A stretch of 43,913 nucleotides of DNA. Source: Ferrimonas futtsuensis DSM 18154. GTDB lineage: Bacteria; Pseudomonadota; Gammaproteobacteria; Enterobacterales; Shewanellaceae. A program made the translations under genes and the position numbers. The stretch covers positions 1-43,913 of the forward strand of contig NZ_AUGL01000029.1 in the NCBI RefSeq assembly GCF_000422645.1. The letters run 5' to 3'. The notes under the pieces are model-generated. The model saw only the letters and a program-made list of their open reading frames with translations. It was not told the origin of the DNA and searched no databases. Positions 18,041-26,216 of the stretch are shown here, in pieces (the first letter of the stretch is position 1; every line of letters starts with the position of its first letter).

Positions 18041-18088
18041 AATCTCTTTCCTCTAAAAGTCTGTAATGGCCCTCTTGCCCTTAGTGCT

Positions 18089-18103
18089 ACAGGAAGCGTG
18101 CCA
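18089..18103 (-). promoter_or_regulatory. Sigma-54-type promoter of pspABC
   Basis: On the minus strand the sequence TGGCACG-CTTC-CTGT fits the -24/-12 consensus TGGCACG-N4-TTGC, with a perfect -24 element and a degenerate -12 element (GG-N10-GT instead of GG-N10-GC). It is about 50-60 bases upstream of pspA, and the divergent gene is the sigma-54 activator pspF. Confidence 0.7.
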
Positions 18104-18133
18104 ACTTTTCACAGACCTTTATACCACTGTTAT

Positions 18134-18158
18134 TAAAGGGAATTTTTAAATCCCTTTA
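18134..18158. promoter_or_regulatory. Inverted repeat between pspA and pspF, candidate PspF upstream activating site
   Basis: TAAAGGGA (18134-18141) and TCCCTTTA (18151-18158) form a perfect 8-bp dyad with a 9-base AT-rich centre. It lies about 30-70 bases upstream of the psp -24 element and in the pspF promoter region, where PspF binding would both activate psp and repress pspF. Confidence 0.5.
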
Positions 18159-18226
18159 TTTTGAGCCTTCCAGTCCCTATTATGAAATCCACTAACAATT
18201 AGCCAATCACACTACATCAGGGACCG

Positions 18227-19294
18227 ATGGCCAACTCTCGCAAACAAGACAACCTGATAGGCGAATCCAACGCCTTTCTCAGTATTTTGGACCACGTGTC
18301 TCAGGTAGCGCCTCTGGATAAGCCGGTGCTCATCATCGGCGAACGGGGGACAGGCAAAGAGCTGATCGCCAAACGACTGCACTTTCTTTCCAGCCGTTGG
18401 GAGCAGCCCTATATCACCCTGAACTGCGCCGCACTTAATGAGAATCTACTTGAAAGTGAACTATTTGGCCATGAGTCAGGCGCTTTTACCGGCGCAGGAA
18501 AGCGTCACGAAGGGCGGTTTGAACGGGCCCATAAAGGCAGCCTTTTCCTGGATGAACTGGCCAACACCTCGGGGCTGATCCAGGAAAAACTGCTGCGGGT
18601 CATCGAATATGGCGAGTTTGAACGGGTGGGCGGTAGCCGCAGCGTCCGCACCGACGTGCGCCTTATCTGCGCCACCAACGAGGACCTTCCGGACCTGGCG
18701 GAGCAGGGCGAGTTTCGTGCCGACCTGCTGGACAGGCTGGCCTTTGACGTCATTACCCTACCGCCACTGAGAGAGCGCACCGAAGATATCCTGCTGTTGG
18801 CAGAGCATTTTGCCATCAATATGGCCCGCCAGCTGCACATGTCGATGTTTCCCGGTTTCACCAGCACGGCCAGACAAACCCTGCTGGATTTCCACTGGCC
18901 CGGCAACGTTCGCGAGCTGAAGAACGTGGTGGAGCGCAGCGTATACCGTCACAACAATGACACCCTGCCGGTGCACCAGATCATCCTGGATCCCTTCCAG
19001 TCCCCCTGGCGGCCAGAGCAGCGGGTTAAGACCCAGGACAGGCAGAGTCCGCCGCCGGTCTCCACCGCCCCTGTTGCCCCGGAGCCGGCGACGCCCGCGG
19101 CTCCGCAAAGCAGCGCAACCAATGGCAAACCCGTGCTGCCCCTGGATTTCAAGGAGACGGTGCAGTCATTCGAAGTGGACCTGCTCAAGCAGGCATTGGA
19201 GGAGAGCCAGTTCAACCAGAAGCGCACCGCCGAGATGCTGGGACTGAGTTACCATCAGCTGCGGGGTATTTTGAAGAAGTACGACCTGCTGTAG
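18227..19294 (+). CDS. pspF: Sigma-54-dependent activator PspF, 355 aa
   Basis: Activates pspABC transcription. It has no N-terminal sensory domain, as expected for PspF. The AAA+ domain carries Walker A GERGTGK (38-44), the sigma-54-contact loop GAFTGA (85-90) and Walker B SLFLDE. A proline/alanine-rich linker (about residues 275-305, PPPVSTAPVAPEPATPAAP) precedes a Fis-type helix-turn-helix ending LGLSYHQLRGILKKYDLL. Inhibition by PspA is inferred from the family. It is divergent from pspA with 186 bases between. The ribosome binding site is weak (AGGGA). Confidence 0.96.
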   Translation: MANSRKQDNLIGESNAFLSILDHVSQVAPLDKPVLIIGERGTGKELIAKRLHFLSSRWEQPYITLNCAALNENLLESELFGHESGAFTGAGKRHEGRFERAHKGSLFLDELANTSGLIQEKLLRVIEYGEFERVGGSRSVRTDVRLICATNEDLPDLAEQGEFRADLLDRLAFDVITLPPLRERTEDILLLAEHFAINMARQLHMSMFPGFTSTARQTLLDFHWPGNVRELKNVVERSVYRHNNDTLPVHQIILDPFQSPWRPEQRVKTQDRQSPPPVSTAPVAPEPATPAAPQSSATNGKPVLPLDFKETVQSFEVDLLKQALEESQFNQKRTAEMLGLSYHQLRGILKKYDLL

Positions 19295-19337
19295 CTGCCT
19301 GCTTGCGGACCTTTGCTGGGCCTTCTTCCCCAACCTG

Positions 19338-19358
19338 TCTGGCGTTGGCGCCGCCAGA
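19338..19358 (+). terminator. Hairpin downstream of pspF
   Basis: TCTGGCG (19338-19344) and CGCCAGA (19352-19358) form a perfect 7-bp stem with a 7-base loop, 43 bases after the pspF stop. A second, longer-loop dyad GGGACC/GGTCCC lies at 19365-19390. No T-tract follows, so a terminator role is tentative. The rest of the 226-base gap before sapA shows no open gene. Confidence 0.35.
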
Positions 19359-19520
19359 TGGCCTGGGACCTGCTCATCCCGGGCGGTCCCCGGAAGGGCC
19401 TGGATGACGTCGCTCTCAAGGGCAAATTTCACACCGAAAAGAGAAACACCCGCCAGGTCAGGTGACCCTAGTCCCTGGCTTTGATACACTAGCTGGATCC
19501 CAGAAACGTCAGTTAACCCA

Positions 19521-21125
19521 ATGACTCACTTTCGTGTTCTCGCGGCGCTGCTGCTGCTCTCCCTCACCCAGGGTTGCAGTCGTACCGATTCCGCCCCCAC
19601 CCAGGGACTGGTGTACTGCTCCGAGGCCAACCCGGAGCTGTTTAACCCCCAGTTGGTTACCTCCAGCAGTACCCTGGACGCCAGCTCCAAGCAGATCTAC
19701 AACCGGCTGCTGGGGTTTGATGACGTCAGCGGCAAGCTGATGCCTGAGCTCGCCGAAAGCTGGCAGATCTCTGAAGATGGCCGCCATTACCGTTTCACTC
19801 TTCGCCGTGATGTCTGGTTTCAAAGCAACGAACGCTTCACTCCCAATCGCCCCTTTAACGCAGACGATGTGCTGTTCAGCTTCAACAGAATGACCGACAG
19901 CGATCACCCCTATCACAGCGTGGGCGGTGGTCAGTACCCCTTCTTTCAGAGCATAGAACTGGCCGAGAACCTGCTGGCGGTCCACCGGCTGGATGACCAC
20001 CAGGTGGAATTTGAGCTGCGCCAGCCCGATGCCACCTTCCTCACCAACATCGCCACCGACTTCGCCGTCATTCTCTCGGCGGAGTATGGTCAGCAACTCT
20101 ACCGGGATGGAGAGATGGAGCTGATCGACCATCAGCCCATAGGCACCGGCCCCTTCCAGTTGGTGGAGTATAAGAAAAACCGCTTTGTGCGTTATAAGCG
20201 CCACCCCGGCTACTTCCTTGGCCCCGCGGCCATGGAGCAGCTGATCTTCGACATCACCCCCAACGCCACCGGGCGGATGATCAAGCTGATTGGCGGTGAT
20301 TGTGATGTGGCCGCCCTGCCACAGGTGGGCCAGCTCTCGCTGTTGCAGGAGTACGACGACCTGCAGTTGGAAGCCCAACCCGGCTTCAACGTAGCCTACT
20401 GGGCGTTCAATACCCAGAAGCCCCCCTTCGATCAATTGACGGTACGCCGGGCCCTGGCCATGGCGGTAGACCGGCAGAAGATCCTCAAGGCGGTCTACCA
20501 CAACACCGCCGCCCGGGGCGCCGGCCTTCTGCCCCCCATCTCCTGGGCCTACCAGGAGGGCACCACCGAGCTGCCCTACAACCCCGAACTGGCACGCACC
20601 CTGCTAAACCAGGCGGGGCTGGCGGGCATGAGCCTGGAGATCTGGGCACCTCCCATTGGCCGAAGTTACAACCCTAACGCCATCAAGACTGCCGAACTGA
20701 TTCAGCAGGATCTTGCTGCCATTGGTGTCGAGGTGATCATTAAAAGCTACGACTGGAGCCTGTTTACCACCATGTTGCGTCAGGCAGAGCACGACTCGGT
20801 ACTCTTGGGCTGGAACGCCGACAACACGGATCCTGATAACTTCTTCACTCCCATCCTGAGCTGCAGCGGCCTGGTCTCCGGCACCAACCACGCTCGCTGG
20901 TGCAGCCGCGAGTTTGATGCCCTGCTGCAGCAGGCCAGAAGCAATGAGGATCGGACCATGCGTCGCATCCAGTACCATCAGCTGGAGCAACACCTGGTGC
21001 AGCAGGTGCCTCTGCTGCCTCTGGCCCACGCCACCCGAACCCTGGGGCGGATGCGCCACCTGGAGGGGCCCATCCTGACGACCGTAGGCGGCATCCGCTT
21101 TGGCCAGGTTAAGAGGGTAAACTGA
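19521..21125 (+). CDS. sapA: Peptide ABC transporter substrate-binding lipoprotein SapA, 534 aa
   Basis: Family 5 (oligopeptide/dipeptide/SapA) solute-binding protein. The N-terminus is a lipoprotein signal, MTHFRVLAALLLLSL then TQGC, with Cys19 as the lipidated residue. The fold is recognisable from PELAESWQISEDGRHYRFTL, FNADDVLFSFNRM, PIGTGPFQL and VRRALAMAVDRQKIL. It should deliver peptides to SapBC. The stop codon shares one base with the sapB start (TGATG). It is the first gene of a sapABCDF operon. Confidence 0.93.
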   Translation: MTHFRVLAALLLLSLTQGCSRTDSAPTQGLVYCSEANPELFNPQLVTSSSTLDASSKQIYNRLLGFDDVSGKLMPELAESWQISEDGRHYRFTLRRDVWFQSNERFTPNRPFNADDVLFSFNRMTDSDHPYHSVGGGQYPFFQSIELAENLLAVHRLDDHQVEFELRQPDATFLTNIATDFAVILSAEYGQQLYRDGEMELIDHQPIGTGPFQLVEYKKNRFVRYKRHPGYFLGPAAMEQLIFDITPNATGRMIKLIGGDCDVAALPQVGQLSLLQEYDDLQLEAQPGFNVAYWAFNTQKPPFDQLTVRRALAMAVDRQKILKAVYHNTAARGAGLLPPISWAYQEGTTELPYNPELARTLLNQAGLAGMSLEIWAPPIGRSYNPNAIKTAELIQQDLAAIGVEVIIKSYDWSLFTTMLRQAEHDSVLLGWNADNTDPDNFFTPILSCSGLVSGTNHARWCSREFDALLQQARSNEDRTMRRIQYHQLEQHLVQQVPLLPLAHATRTLGRMRHLEGPILTTVGGIRFGQVKRVN

Positions 21126-22156
21126 TGCTGAGCTACCTGCTGCGACGTATAAACCTGTTTGTGCTTACCACCCTGATGCTGTTTGCGGTGGTCTACTCGG
21201 TCACCCTGGCCCTGCCCGGCGACCAGGTGGCCAACCTGTCCGGTGTGCGCGACCCGAGCATCGCCGAACTGGCTGAAATCAACCATACCTACAAGCTGGA
21301 ACACGGGCCCATCGTCGGCTATGTGGCCTACGTCAGCACCCGCCTGCGCGGTGACTTCGGCGTCTCCATGGATTCGGGGGAGGCCATCGCCGCACAGCTG
21401 CTGCAAGTGCTGCCCGCCACCCTGGAGCTGGGGATGCTCTCCGTTGGGCTGGCCCTGCTTGTCGGCATCCCCATCGGCATGCTGGCCACCCTGAGTCGCA
21501 ACGCCACGGTACAACGGGTGGTGATGACCCTGACCCTGGTGGGGTTCTCCCTGCCGGTGTTCTGGTTGGGGCTGCTGCAGATCATCACCTTTGGCATCCA
21601 GTTTGACTGGCTGCCCGCCTCCGGGCGAATCAATCTGATGTACGACATCCCCGACTTCAGTGGCCTACTGCTGGTGGACATCTTCCTCTCCGACGGCCCC
21701 TCGCGGGGGGCCGCCATGGCCGACGCCTGGGCCCACCTGGTGCTGCCGATGTCGGTGGTGATGGTACTGCCCCTGACCATCATCATCCGCATTACCCGCT
21801 TTGCCCTGGCGGAAGAGCTGGAGAAGAACTATATCCGCGCCCTGGAAGCCCGGGGGATCTCCAGGTACAAGCTAATCATGAACCATGCCCTGCCCAACGC
21901 CCTGTCCTCAGTGCTGCGGGTGCTGGCGCTGCAACTGGGTCCCATCGCCAGTTCCATCATCATCGTGGAGCTGCTGTTCTCCTGGCCGGGCGTGGGTGCC
22001 TGGCTGGTGGCGGCCCTGCGCCAGGGGGACTACACCGCTCTGCAGGGAGGGGTATTGACCATCTCCCTGTTCATCGTATTCCTGAGCATCATGTTTGACG
22101 TGGCCCACACCACGCTCAACCCCATCAGCCGGAAAGAGATCTATGGGCAACGTTAA
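21125..22156 (+). CDS. sapB: Peptide ABC transporter permease SapB, 343 aa
   Basis: Inner membrane permease of the DppB/OppB type, with the first helix at residues 10-30 and five further segments. The binding-protein-dependent permease loop that contacts the ATPases is visible as RALEARGISRYKLIMNHALP. A hydrophilic insertion of about 30 residues lies between helices (GRINLMYDIPDFSG). The start overlaps sapA by one base, and the end overlaps sapC by 14 bases. Confidence 0.93.
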   Translation: MLSYLLRRINLFVLTTLMLFAVVYSVTLALPGDQVANLSGVRDPSIAELAEINHTYKLEHGPIVGYVAYVSTRLRGDFGVSMDSGEAIAAQLLQVLPATLELGMLSVGLALLVGIPIGMLATLSRNATVQRVVMTLTLVGFSLPVFWLGLLQIITFGIQFDWLPASGRINLMYDIPDFSGLLLVDIFLSDGPSRGAAMADAWAHLVLPMSVVMVLPLTIIIRITRFALAEELEKNYIRALEARGISRYKLIMNHALPNALSSVLRVLALQLGPIASSIIIVELLFSWPGVGAWLVAALRQGDYTALQGGVLTISLFIVFLSIMFDVAHTTLNPISRKEIYGQR

Positions 22157-23033
22157 TATCTACTACGAGGAGAAGATCCCCTCCCTGTGGCAGACCATCT
22201 GGGAGAGCTTTACCCGTAACCCCCTGTCACTGATCGGACTGTGGGTGCTGATGCTGATCCTCTCCATGAGCTTGCTGGGCCCCTTCGTCGCCCCCTACTC
22301 CGCCTCCTATCAGGACCCCTCTGCCCTGCTGGTGCCCCCCTCCTGGGCCGATGCCGGATCGGTGGAACACTTCCTGGGTACGGACGACCTGGGCCGGGAC
22401 CTGTTCTCGCGGATTTTGCAGGGGGCCCACCTCACCTTTGGCTATGCCCTGGTGATTGTGCTGCTCTCGCTGGTGTGCGGCTTCCTGATTGGCAGCCTGT
22501 CGGGCATGACCAAGGGCCTGAAGGCCAGTGTGCTCTCCCACCTGCTGGACACCCTGCTCTCCATGCCCTCCCTGGTGCTGGCAATTCTCTTTGCCGCCGT
22601 CCTGGGACCCGGACTGGACAACGTCATCTGGGCAGTGGGGCTCTCCCTGGTGCCCCGCTTTGTGCGCACCGTGCACAACGCGGTTCACGAAGAGGTGCAG
22701 AAAGAGTACGTGGTGGCGGCCCGCCTGGACGGTGCCGGCACCTGGCAGGTGTTCTACGACTCCATCCTGCCCAATGTGTGGAATCCGGTGATCGTGCAGA
22801 CCACCCTGGCGTTCTCCGTGGCCATCCTGGATATCGCTGCCCTCGGCTTCATCGGCCTGGGAGCACAGTCCCCCTCCCCCGAGTGGGGTGCCATGGTAGA
22901 GCAGGGGCTGGACAACCTGCTGACCGCCCCCTGGACGGTGACCATGCCGGGCATGGCAATTCTGTTCAGCGTTCTGGCCACCAATGTGGTGGGTGAGGGG
23001 CTGCGCCAGGCCCTGCTGGAGGGCCGCGGCTGA
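22143..23033 (+). CDS. sapC: Peptide ABC transporter permease SapC, 296 aa
   Basis: DppC/OppC-type permease. The frame is open to 22095 but the ATG at 22143 gives the family N-terminus (MGNVNIYYEEKIPSLWQTIW) and a typical 14-base overlap with sapB. The EAA-type loop is seen as EYVVAARLDGAGTWQVFYDS, followed by ILPNVW. The segment FLGTDDLGRDLFSRILQGA is the standard OppC-like periplasmic motif. The stop overlaps the sapD start by one base. Confidence 0.93.
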   Translation: MGNVNIYYEEKIPSLWQTIWESFTRNPLSLIGLWVLMLILSMSLLGPFVAPYSASYQDPSALLVPPSWADAGSVEHFLGTDDLGRDLFSRILQGAHLTFGYALVIVLLSLVCGFLIGSLSGMTKGLKASVLSHLLDTLLSMPSLVLAILFAAVLGPGLDNVIWAVGLSLVPRFVRTVHNAVHEEVQKEYVVAARLDGAGTWQVFYDSILPNVWNPVIVQTTLAFSVAILDIAALGFIGLGAQSPSPEWGAMVEQGLDNLLTAPWTVTMPGMAILFSVLATNVVGEGLRQALLEGRG

Positions 23034-24028
23034 TGCATCTGCTCGACATCCGAAACCTCACCATTGAGCTGAACACGCCCCACGGCTGGCTGGTGGCAGT
23101 AGAGAAGTTCAGCCTGACCCTGCAGGAGGGTGAAATCCATGGCCTGGTGGGCGAGTCCGGCTCAGGCAAGAGCCTGCTGGCCCAGGCGATCATGGGCATC
23201 ACCGACAAGCGCACCCGCATCATCGCCGACCGCCTGAGCTGGCGAGGTGAAGATCTGCTGACCATGTCCATCAACAAAAGGCGCAAGCTGATGGGGCGGG
23301 AGATCGCCATGATCTTCCAGGAGCCGGGCTCCTGCCTGGATCCCGGCAGTCGCATCGGCGGCCAGTTGATCGAGGCGATGCCGGACTTCGATGAACTGTC
23401 GTGGTGGAAGCGCCCCAAGGCGCGCAAGGAGATGGCCATCGACCTGCTGCACCGGGTAGGGGTGAAAGACCACGCCCGGGTGATGCGGGCCTTTCCCTGG
23501 GAACTGTCTGAGGGACTGGCGCAGAAGGTGATGATCGCCATGGCGGTGTCCCACCGTCCTAAGCTGCTGATCGCCGATGAGCCCACCACCGGGCTGGAGA
23601 CGGCAACGGCAGCCCAGATCTACCGCCTGCTGGCCAAGTTGAACCAGACCAAGAGCGTGGCCATCTTGCTGATCAGCCACGACCTCAACTCGGTGGCCCG
23701 CTGGAGCCACAACCTGAGTGTGCTCTATTGTGGTCAGATGATGGAATCCGGCTCGGTAAAGGCCCTGATCAAAGGGCCTCGCCACCCCTACACCCAGGCC
23801 CTGATCGCCAGTGCCCCCAGTGCCAACATGTCGGTTCTGCCCAAGCGGCAACTGAACACTCTGGAGGGGATGATCCCGCCGCTGCAACACCTGCCCATCG
23901 GCTGTCGTCTCGGGCCGCGCTGCCCCCACGCCCGCCGTGAATGCGTGAACCCTCCGCGGATCGCCACCAAGAACGGCCATGCCTTCCGCTGCCACTTTCC
24001 GCTGCAGGCGGAGGAGGAGAGAAAATGA
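23033..24028 (+). CDS. sapD: Peptide ABC transporter ATP-binding protein SapD, 331 aa
   Basis: ATPase subunit. Walker A is intact, GESGSGKS (40-47). Walker B is KLLIADEPTTGLE. The ABC signature is degenerate, ELSEGLAQKVMIAMA instead of LSGGQ, which is also the case in enterobacterial SapD. The C-terminal oligopeptide-transporter region with cysteines (GCRLGPRCPHARREC) is present. It overlaps sapC by one base and sapF by four. Confidence 0.93.
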   Translation: MHLLDIRNLTIELNTPHGWLVAVEKFSLTLQEGEIHGLVGESGSGKSLLAQAIMGITDKRTRIIADRLSWRGEDLLTMSINKRRKLMGREIAMIFQEPGSCLDPGSRIGGQLIEAMPDFDELSWWKRPKARKEMAIDLLHRVGVKDHARVMRAFPWELSEGLAQKVMIAMAVSHRPKLLIADEPTTGLETATAAQIYRLLAKLNQTKSVAILLISHDLNSVARWSHNLSVLYCGQMMESGSVKALIKGPRHPYTQALIASAPSANMSVLPKRQLNTLEGMIPPLQHLPIGCRLGPRCPHARRECVNPPRIATKNGHAFRCHFPLQAEEERK

Positions 24029-24813
24029 CCGAGCCCCTGCTGCAGGTGAAGAACCTGTCCAAGAAGTTCCCGGCGGGTTACCGGCGCTTTCGCAAAGTGT
24101 ACGACACCGCGCTGGAGCCGATCTCCTTCGACCTCTACCCCAAAGAGACGCTGGCCTTCGTCGGGGAAGCGGGCTCCGGCCGTACTACATTGGCCAAAAT
24201 CCTGGCCGGCGCCGAACAGCGCAGCAGTGGCGAGATCCTGCTCGACGGAGAACATCTGGAGATGATGGATCACAAGCGCCGCTGCAGCCTGATCCGGATG
24301 ATCTTCCAGGACACCACCACCTCGCTGAACCCACGACAGCGTATAGGCCAGCTGCTGGAGGAGCCACTGAAGTTCAACACCAGCCAGGACAAGGAGGAGC
24401 GTCAGCAAACGATCAACCGCATCCTGAAGAAGGTGGGGCTGCTGCGGGAGCACGGTGACTTCTACCCCCATATGATCTCCCACGGTCAACGCCAGAGGGT
24501 GGCCATCGCCCGGGCACTGATGCTGGAACCCAAGGTGATCATCTCGGATGAGGCGCTGTCCGGACTGGACTCCTCTCTGAGGGCCCAGTGTGTCAATCTG
24601 CTGCTGGAGCTGCAGCAGAAGCTGGGGCTGAGCTACATCCTGATGTCCCACGACCTGGGCCTGGTGCGGCACATGAGCGACCGGGTGATCGTCCTGAAAC
24701 GGGGCGTGGTGGTGGAGGAGGGGCGCACCACAGAGGTGTTCGCCAACCCACAGCATAAGTACACCCGCAGGCTGCTGGAGGAGCAGATGCTCACTATCGA
24801 GCAGCCGGTGTAA
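24025..24813 (+). CDS. sapF: Peptide ABC transporter ATP-binding protein SapF, 262 aa
   Basis: Second ATPase of the Sap transporter. The ATG at 24025 overlaps sapD by four bases and gives the family N-terminus; a longer frame from 23941 is out of keeping. Walker A reads GEAGSGRT (47-54), with Arg53 (codon CGT at 24181) in place of the near-invariant lysine. The signature is SHGQRQR instead of SGGQ, and Walker B is KVIISDEALSGLD. If the Lys-to-Arg change is real, this subunit probably hydrolyses ATP poorly and SapD may do most of the work. The gene frame is otherwise intact. Confidence 0.92.
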   Translation: MTEPLLQVKNLSKKFPAGYRRFRKVYDTALEPISFDLYPKETLAFVGEAGSGRTTLAKILAGAEQRSSGEILLDGEHLEMMDHKRRCSLIRMIFQDTTTSLNPRQRIGQLLEEPLKFNTSQDKEERQQTINRILKKVGLLREHGDFYPHMISHGQRQRVAIARALMLEPKVIISDEALSGLDSSLRAQCVNLLLELQQKLGLSYILMSHDLGLVRHMSDRVIVLKRGVVVEEGRTTEVFANPQHKYTRRLLEEQMLTIEQPV

Positions 24814-24816
24814 GCC

Positions 24817-25047
24817 ATGCCGCTGGTGCTGGAATCCACCCTCAGCTGCCCCTACTGTGGGCATCAACGCACCGAGTCGATGCCCACCGATGCCTGCCAG
24901 TGGTTTTATGAGTGCCGAAGCTGCGGCCAGCTGCTGCGTCCCCTGCCCGGTCACTGCTGCGTATTTTGCTCCTATGGCAACGTTCCCTGCCCGCCGATTC
25001 AGCAAGGTCGCGATTGCTGTGCCACCTCTAAAAACGGTCGCCCCTAG
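24817..25047 (+). CDS. Cysteine-rich GDCCVxC-type small protein, 76 aa
   Basis: Contains 11 cysteines in 76 residues. Order: CPYC (11-14), MPTDACQWFYECRSCGQLL (zinc-ribbon-like pairs), PLPGHCCVFCSYGNVPCPP, and a final DCC. The central part matches what I know as the GDCCVxC-domain small proteins, some of which are selenoproteins; here the motif reads GHCCVFC, with His replacing Asp, and the usual selenocysteine site is a plain cysteine. The start is 3 bases after the sapF stop, so it is co-transcribed with sap. A metal-binding or thiol-redox role is likely but unproven. No signal peptide or membrane helix. Confidence 0.8.
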   Translation: MPLVLESTLSCPYCGHQRTESMPTDACQWFYECRSCGQLLRPLPGHCCVFCSYGNVPCPPIQQGRDCCATSKNGRP

Positions 25048-25142
25048 TCGTCCCGTGTTGGATCGGCTGACACGCCCCCGCACGAGATTTCAGGCCACCT
25101 GAGGTCAGAGCCGGCTGCGCAGCCCGTCGTAAGCCAGGGCAA

Positions 25143-25172
25143 CTAGTCGCGGAAGTTTTCGAAGTTGTCAAC
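25143..25172 (-). other. Second yajQ-like 3' end (possible displaced gene tail)
   Basis: Read on the minus strand, codons ending at 25143 give VDNFENFRD-stop, closely matching the last residues of the adjacent YajQ (QFENFRE-stop at 25222). The two tails are about 79 bases apart, same strand. Only about a dozen codons are open here, so this is a fragment and not a gene. It may be a scar of 3'-end replacement or chance. Confidence 0.35.
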
Positions 25173-25221
25173 GCGTGATGACTAAAGCCACACGACGACC
25201 TCCCGCCAGCTAGGTCAGCCT

Positions 25222-25707
25222 CTATTCCCTAAAGTTCTCGAACTGGAACGGCTGCCCCAGCTCCGCCTCACGCACCAGGACCATTACCGCCTGCAGGTCG
25301 TCACGCTTCTTGCCGGTGATCCTCAGTTTGTCCCCCTGGATCTGAGCCTGCACCTTCAGCTTGCTGTCTTTGATCATCTTCACCAGCTTCTTGGCGGTGG
25401 GCTGCTCAATCCCCTGCTTGAACTTGACGTTGCGGGAGAAAGTCTTGCCGCTGTGCAGGGCTTTCTCATCCACCTCCATGGCGCTGGTGTCCACCTTACG
25501 GGCCGCCAGGGCACCGCGCAGGATGTCCTCCATCTGCTTGAGCTGGAAATCGGACTCGGTCTTCATGGTCACCACCATCTCCGCCAGGGAGAAGCTGGCT
25601 TCCACACCGCGGAAATCGAAACGATTGGTCAGCTCACGGCTGGCGTTGTCCACAGAGTTGCGCAGCTCTACGGCATTTACCTCGGACACTATGTCGAATG
25701 AGGGCAT
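25222..25707 (-). CDS. yajQ: YajQ-family nucleotide-binding protein, 161 aa
   Basis: A small cytoplasmic protein with two RRM-like folds; the family binds nucleotides, and a Xanthomonas member binds cyclic di-GMP. The whole chain is family-like, from [20 protein letters not shown] through [20 protein letters not shown] to [17 protein letters not shown]. The ATG at 25707 follows AGGAG. It is divergent from the vanZ-like gene and panE; yajQ and panE are also neighbours in enterobacteria. The 174 bases downstream, before the end of the sap unit, contain no gene, only a GGCTGCGCAGCC palindrome (25113-25124) and the fragment described at 25143. Confidence 0.96.
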   Translation of the reverse strand: MPSFDIVSEVNAVELRNSVDNASRELTNRFDFRGVEASFSLAEMVVTMKTESDFQLKQMEDILRGALAARKVDTSAMEVDEKALHSGKTFSRNVKFKQGIEQPTAKKLVKMIKDSKLKVQAQIQGDKLRITGKKRDDLQAVMVLVREAELGQPFQFENFRE

Positions 25708-25850
25708 CTGAATCTCCTGAAAAGCCTCTGTCGGCCAAATCTGTTGATGCCAAGGAGTTTACTCTCAGTCGCCGCCACCGCAAGGCGCAATGGGCCAAAA
25801 GGGGCAATTGGTCATGGCCTGGCGGCCTCCGGACGGCTATCATTGCTGCC

Positions 25851-26216
25851 ATGATGATTTTGACCTCTCCCAACCCGCAGCAGCGGCTCTGGTTCAGATT
25901 CAGCCTGCTGATTATGCTGGCGGCCTTCTCCTACCTGCTGTTTGGCAAACCCAGCTACCCTCAGCCCATCGCCCATACCGACAAGCTGGGGCACCTGTTT
26001 GGTTTCGCCGCCCTGGCGATGATGCTGCACCTGGCCTTCGACTGGCCCCGCTGGCAGCAGCTGCTGGTGCTGGCCGGTTACGCCGGGCTGGTGGAACTGG
26101 TGCAATCCAGGCTGCCCTACCGGCAGGCGGACCCCATGGATTTCCTGGCGGACATGGCCGGCGCCCTGATGTTTCACCTAGTGCTGATGCTGGTGGTGCG
26201 ATGGCAGAACCGATAG
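25851..26216 (+). CDS. VanZ-like membrane protein, 121 aa
   Basis: A small inner membrane protein with about four hydrophobic segments. The VanZ-like core is HTDKLGHLFGFAALAMMLHL, and the C-terminal part is ELVQSRLPYRQADPMDFLAD. The frame continues upstream into yajQ territory, but the ATG at 25851 gives the normal family N-terminus; its ribosome binding site is poor and the next codon is also ATG. Function is unknown outside the vancomycin cluster from which the name comes. It overlaps panE by 16 bases. Confidence 0.8.
   Translation: MMILTSPNPQQRLWFRFSLLIMLAAFSYLLFGKPSYPQPIAHTDKLGHLFGFAALAMMLHLAFDWPRWQQLLVLAGYAGLVELVQSRLPYRQADPMDFLADMAGALMFHLVLMLVVRWQNR

Noticed and set aside
18161-18183. 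TTGAGC ... TATTAT as a sigma-70 promoter for pspF
   Set aside because: The spacer is only 11 bases, far too short; the true promoter is not obvious.
23788-25083. Long minus-strand open frame opposite sapD/sapF (431 codons)
   Set aside because: A shadow of sapDF and the cysteine-rich gene; composition is not protein-like.
24857-25102. 81-codon frame overlapping the cysteine-rich gene
   Set aside because: Out-of-frame shadow; the frame with CPYC/GHCCVFC and the 3-base spacing from sapF is the real one.
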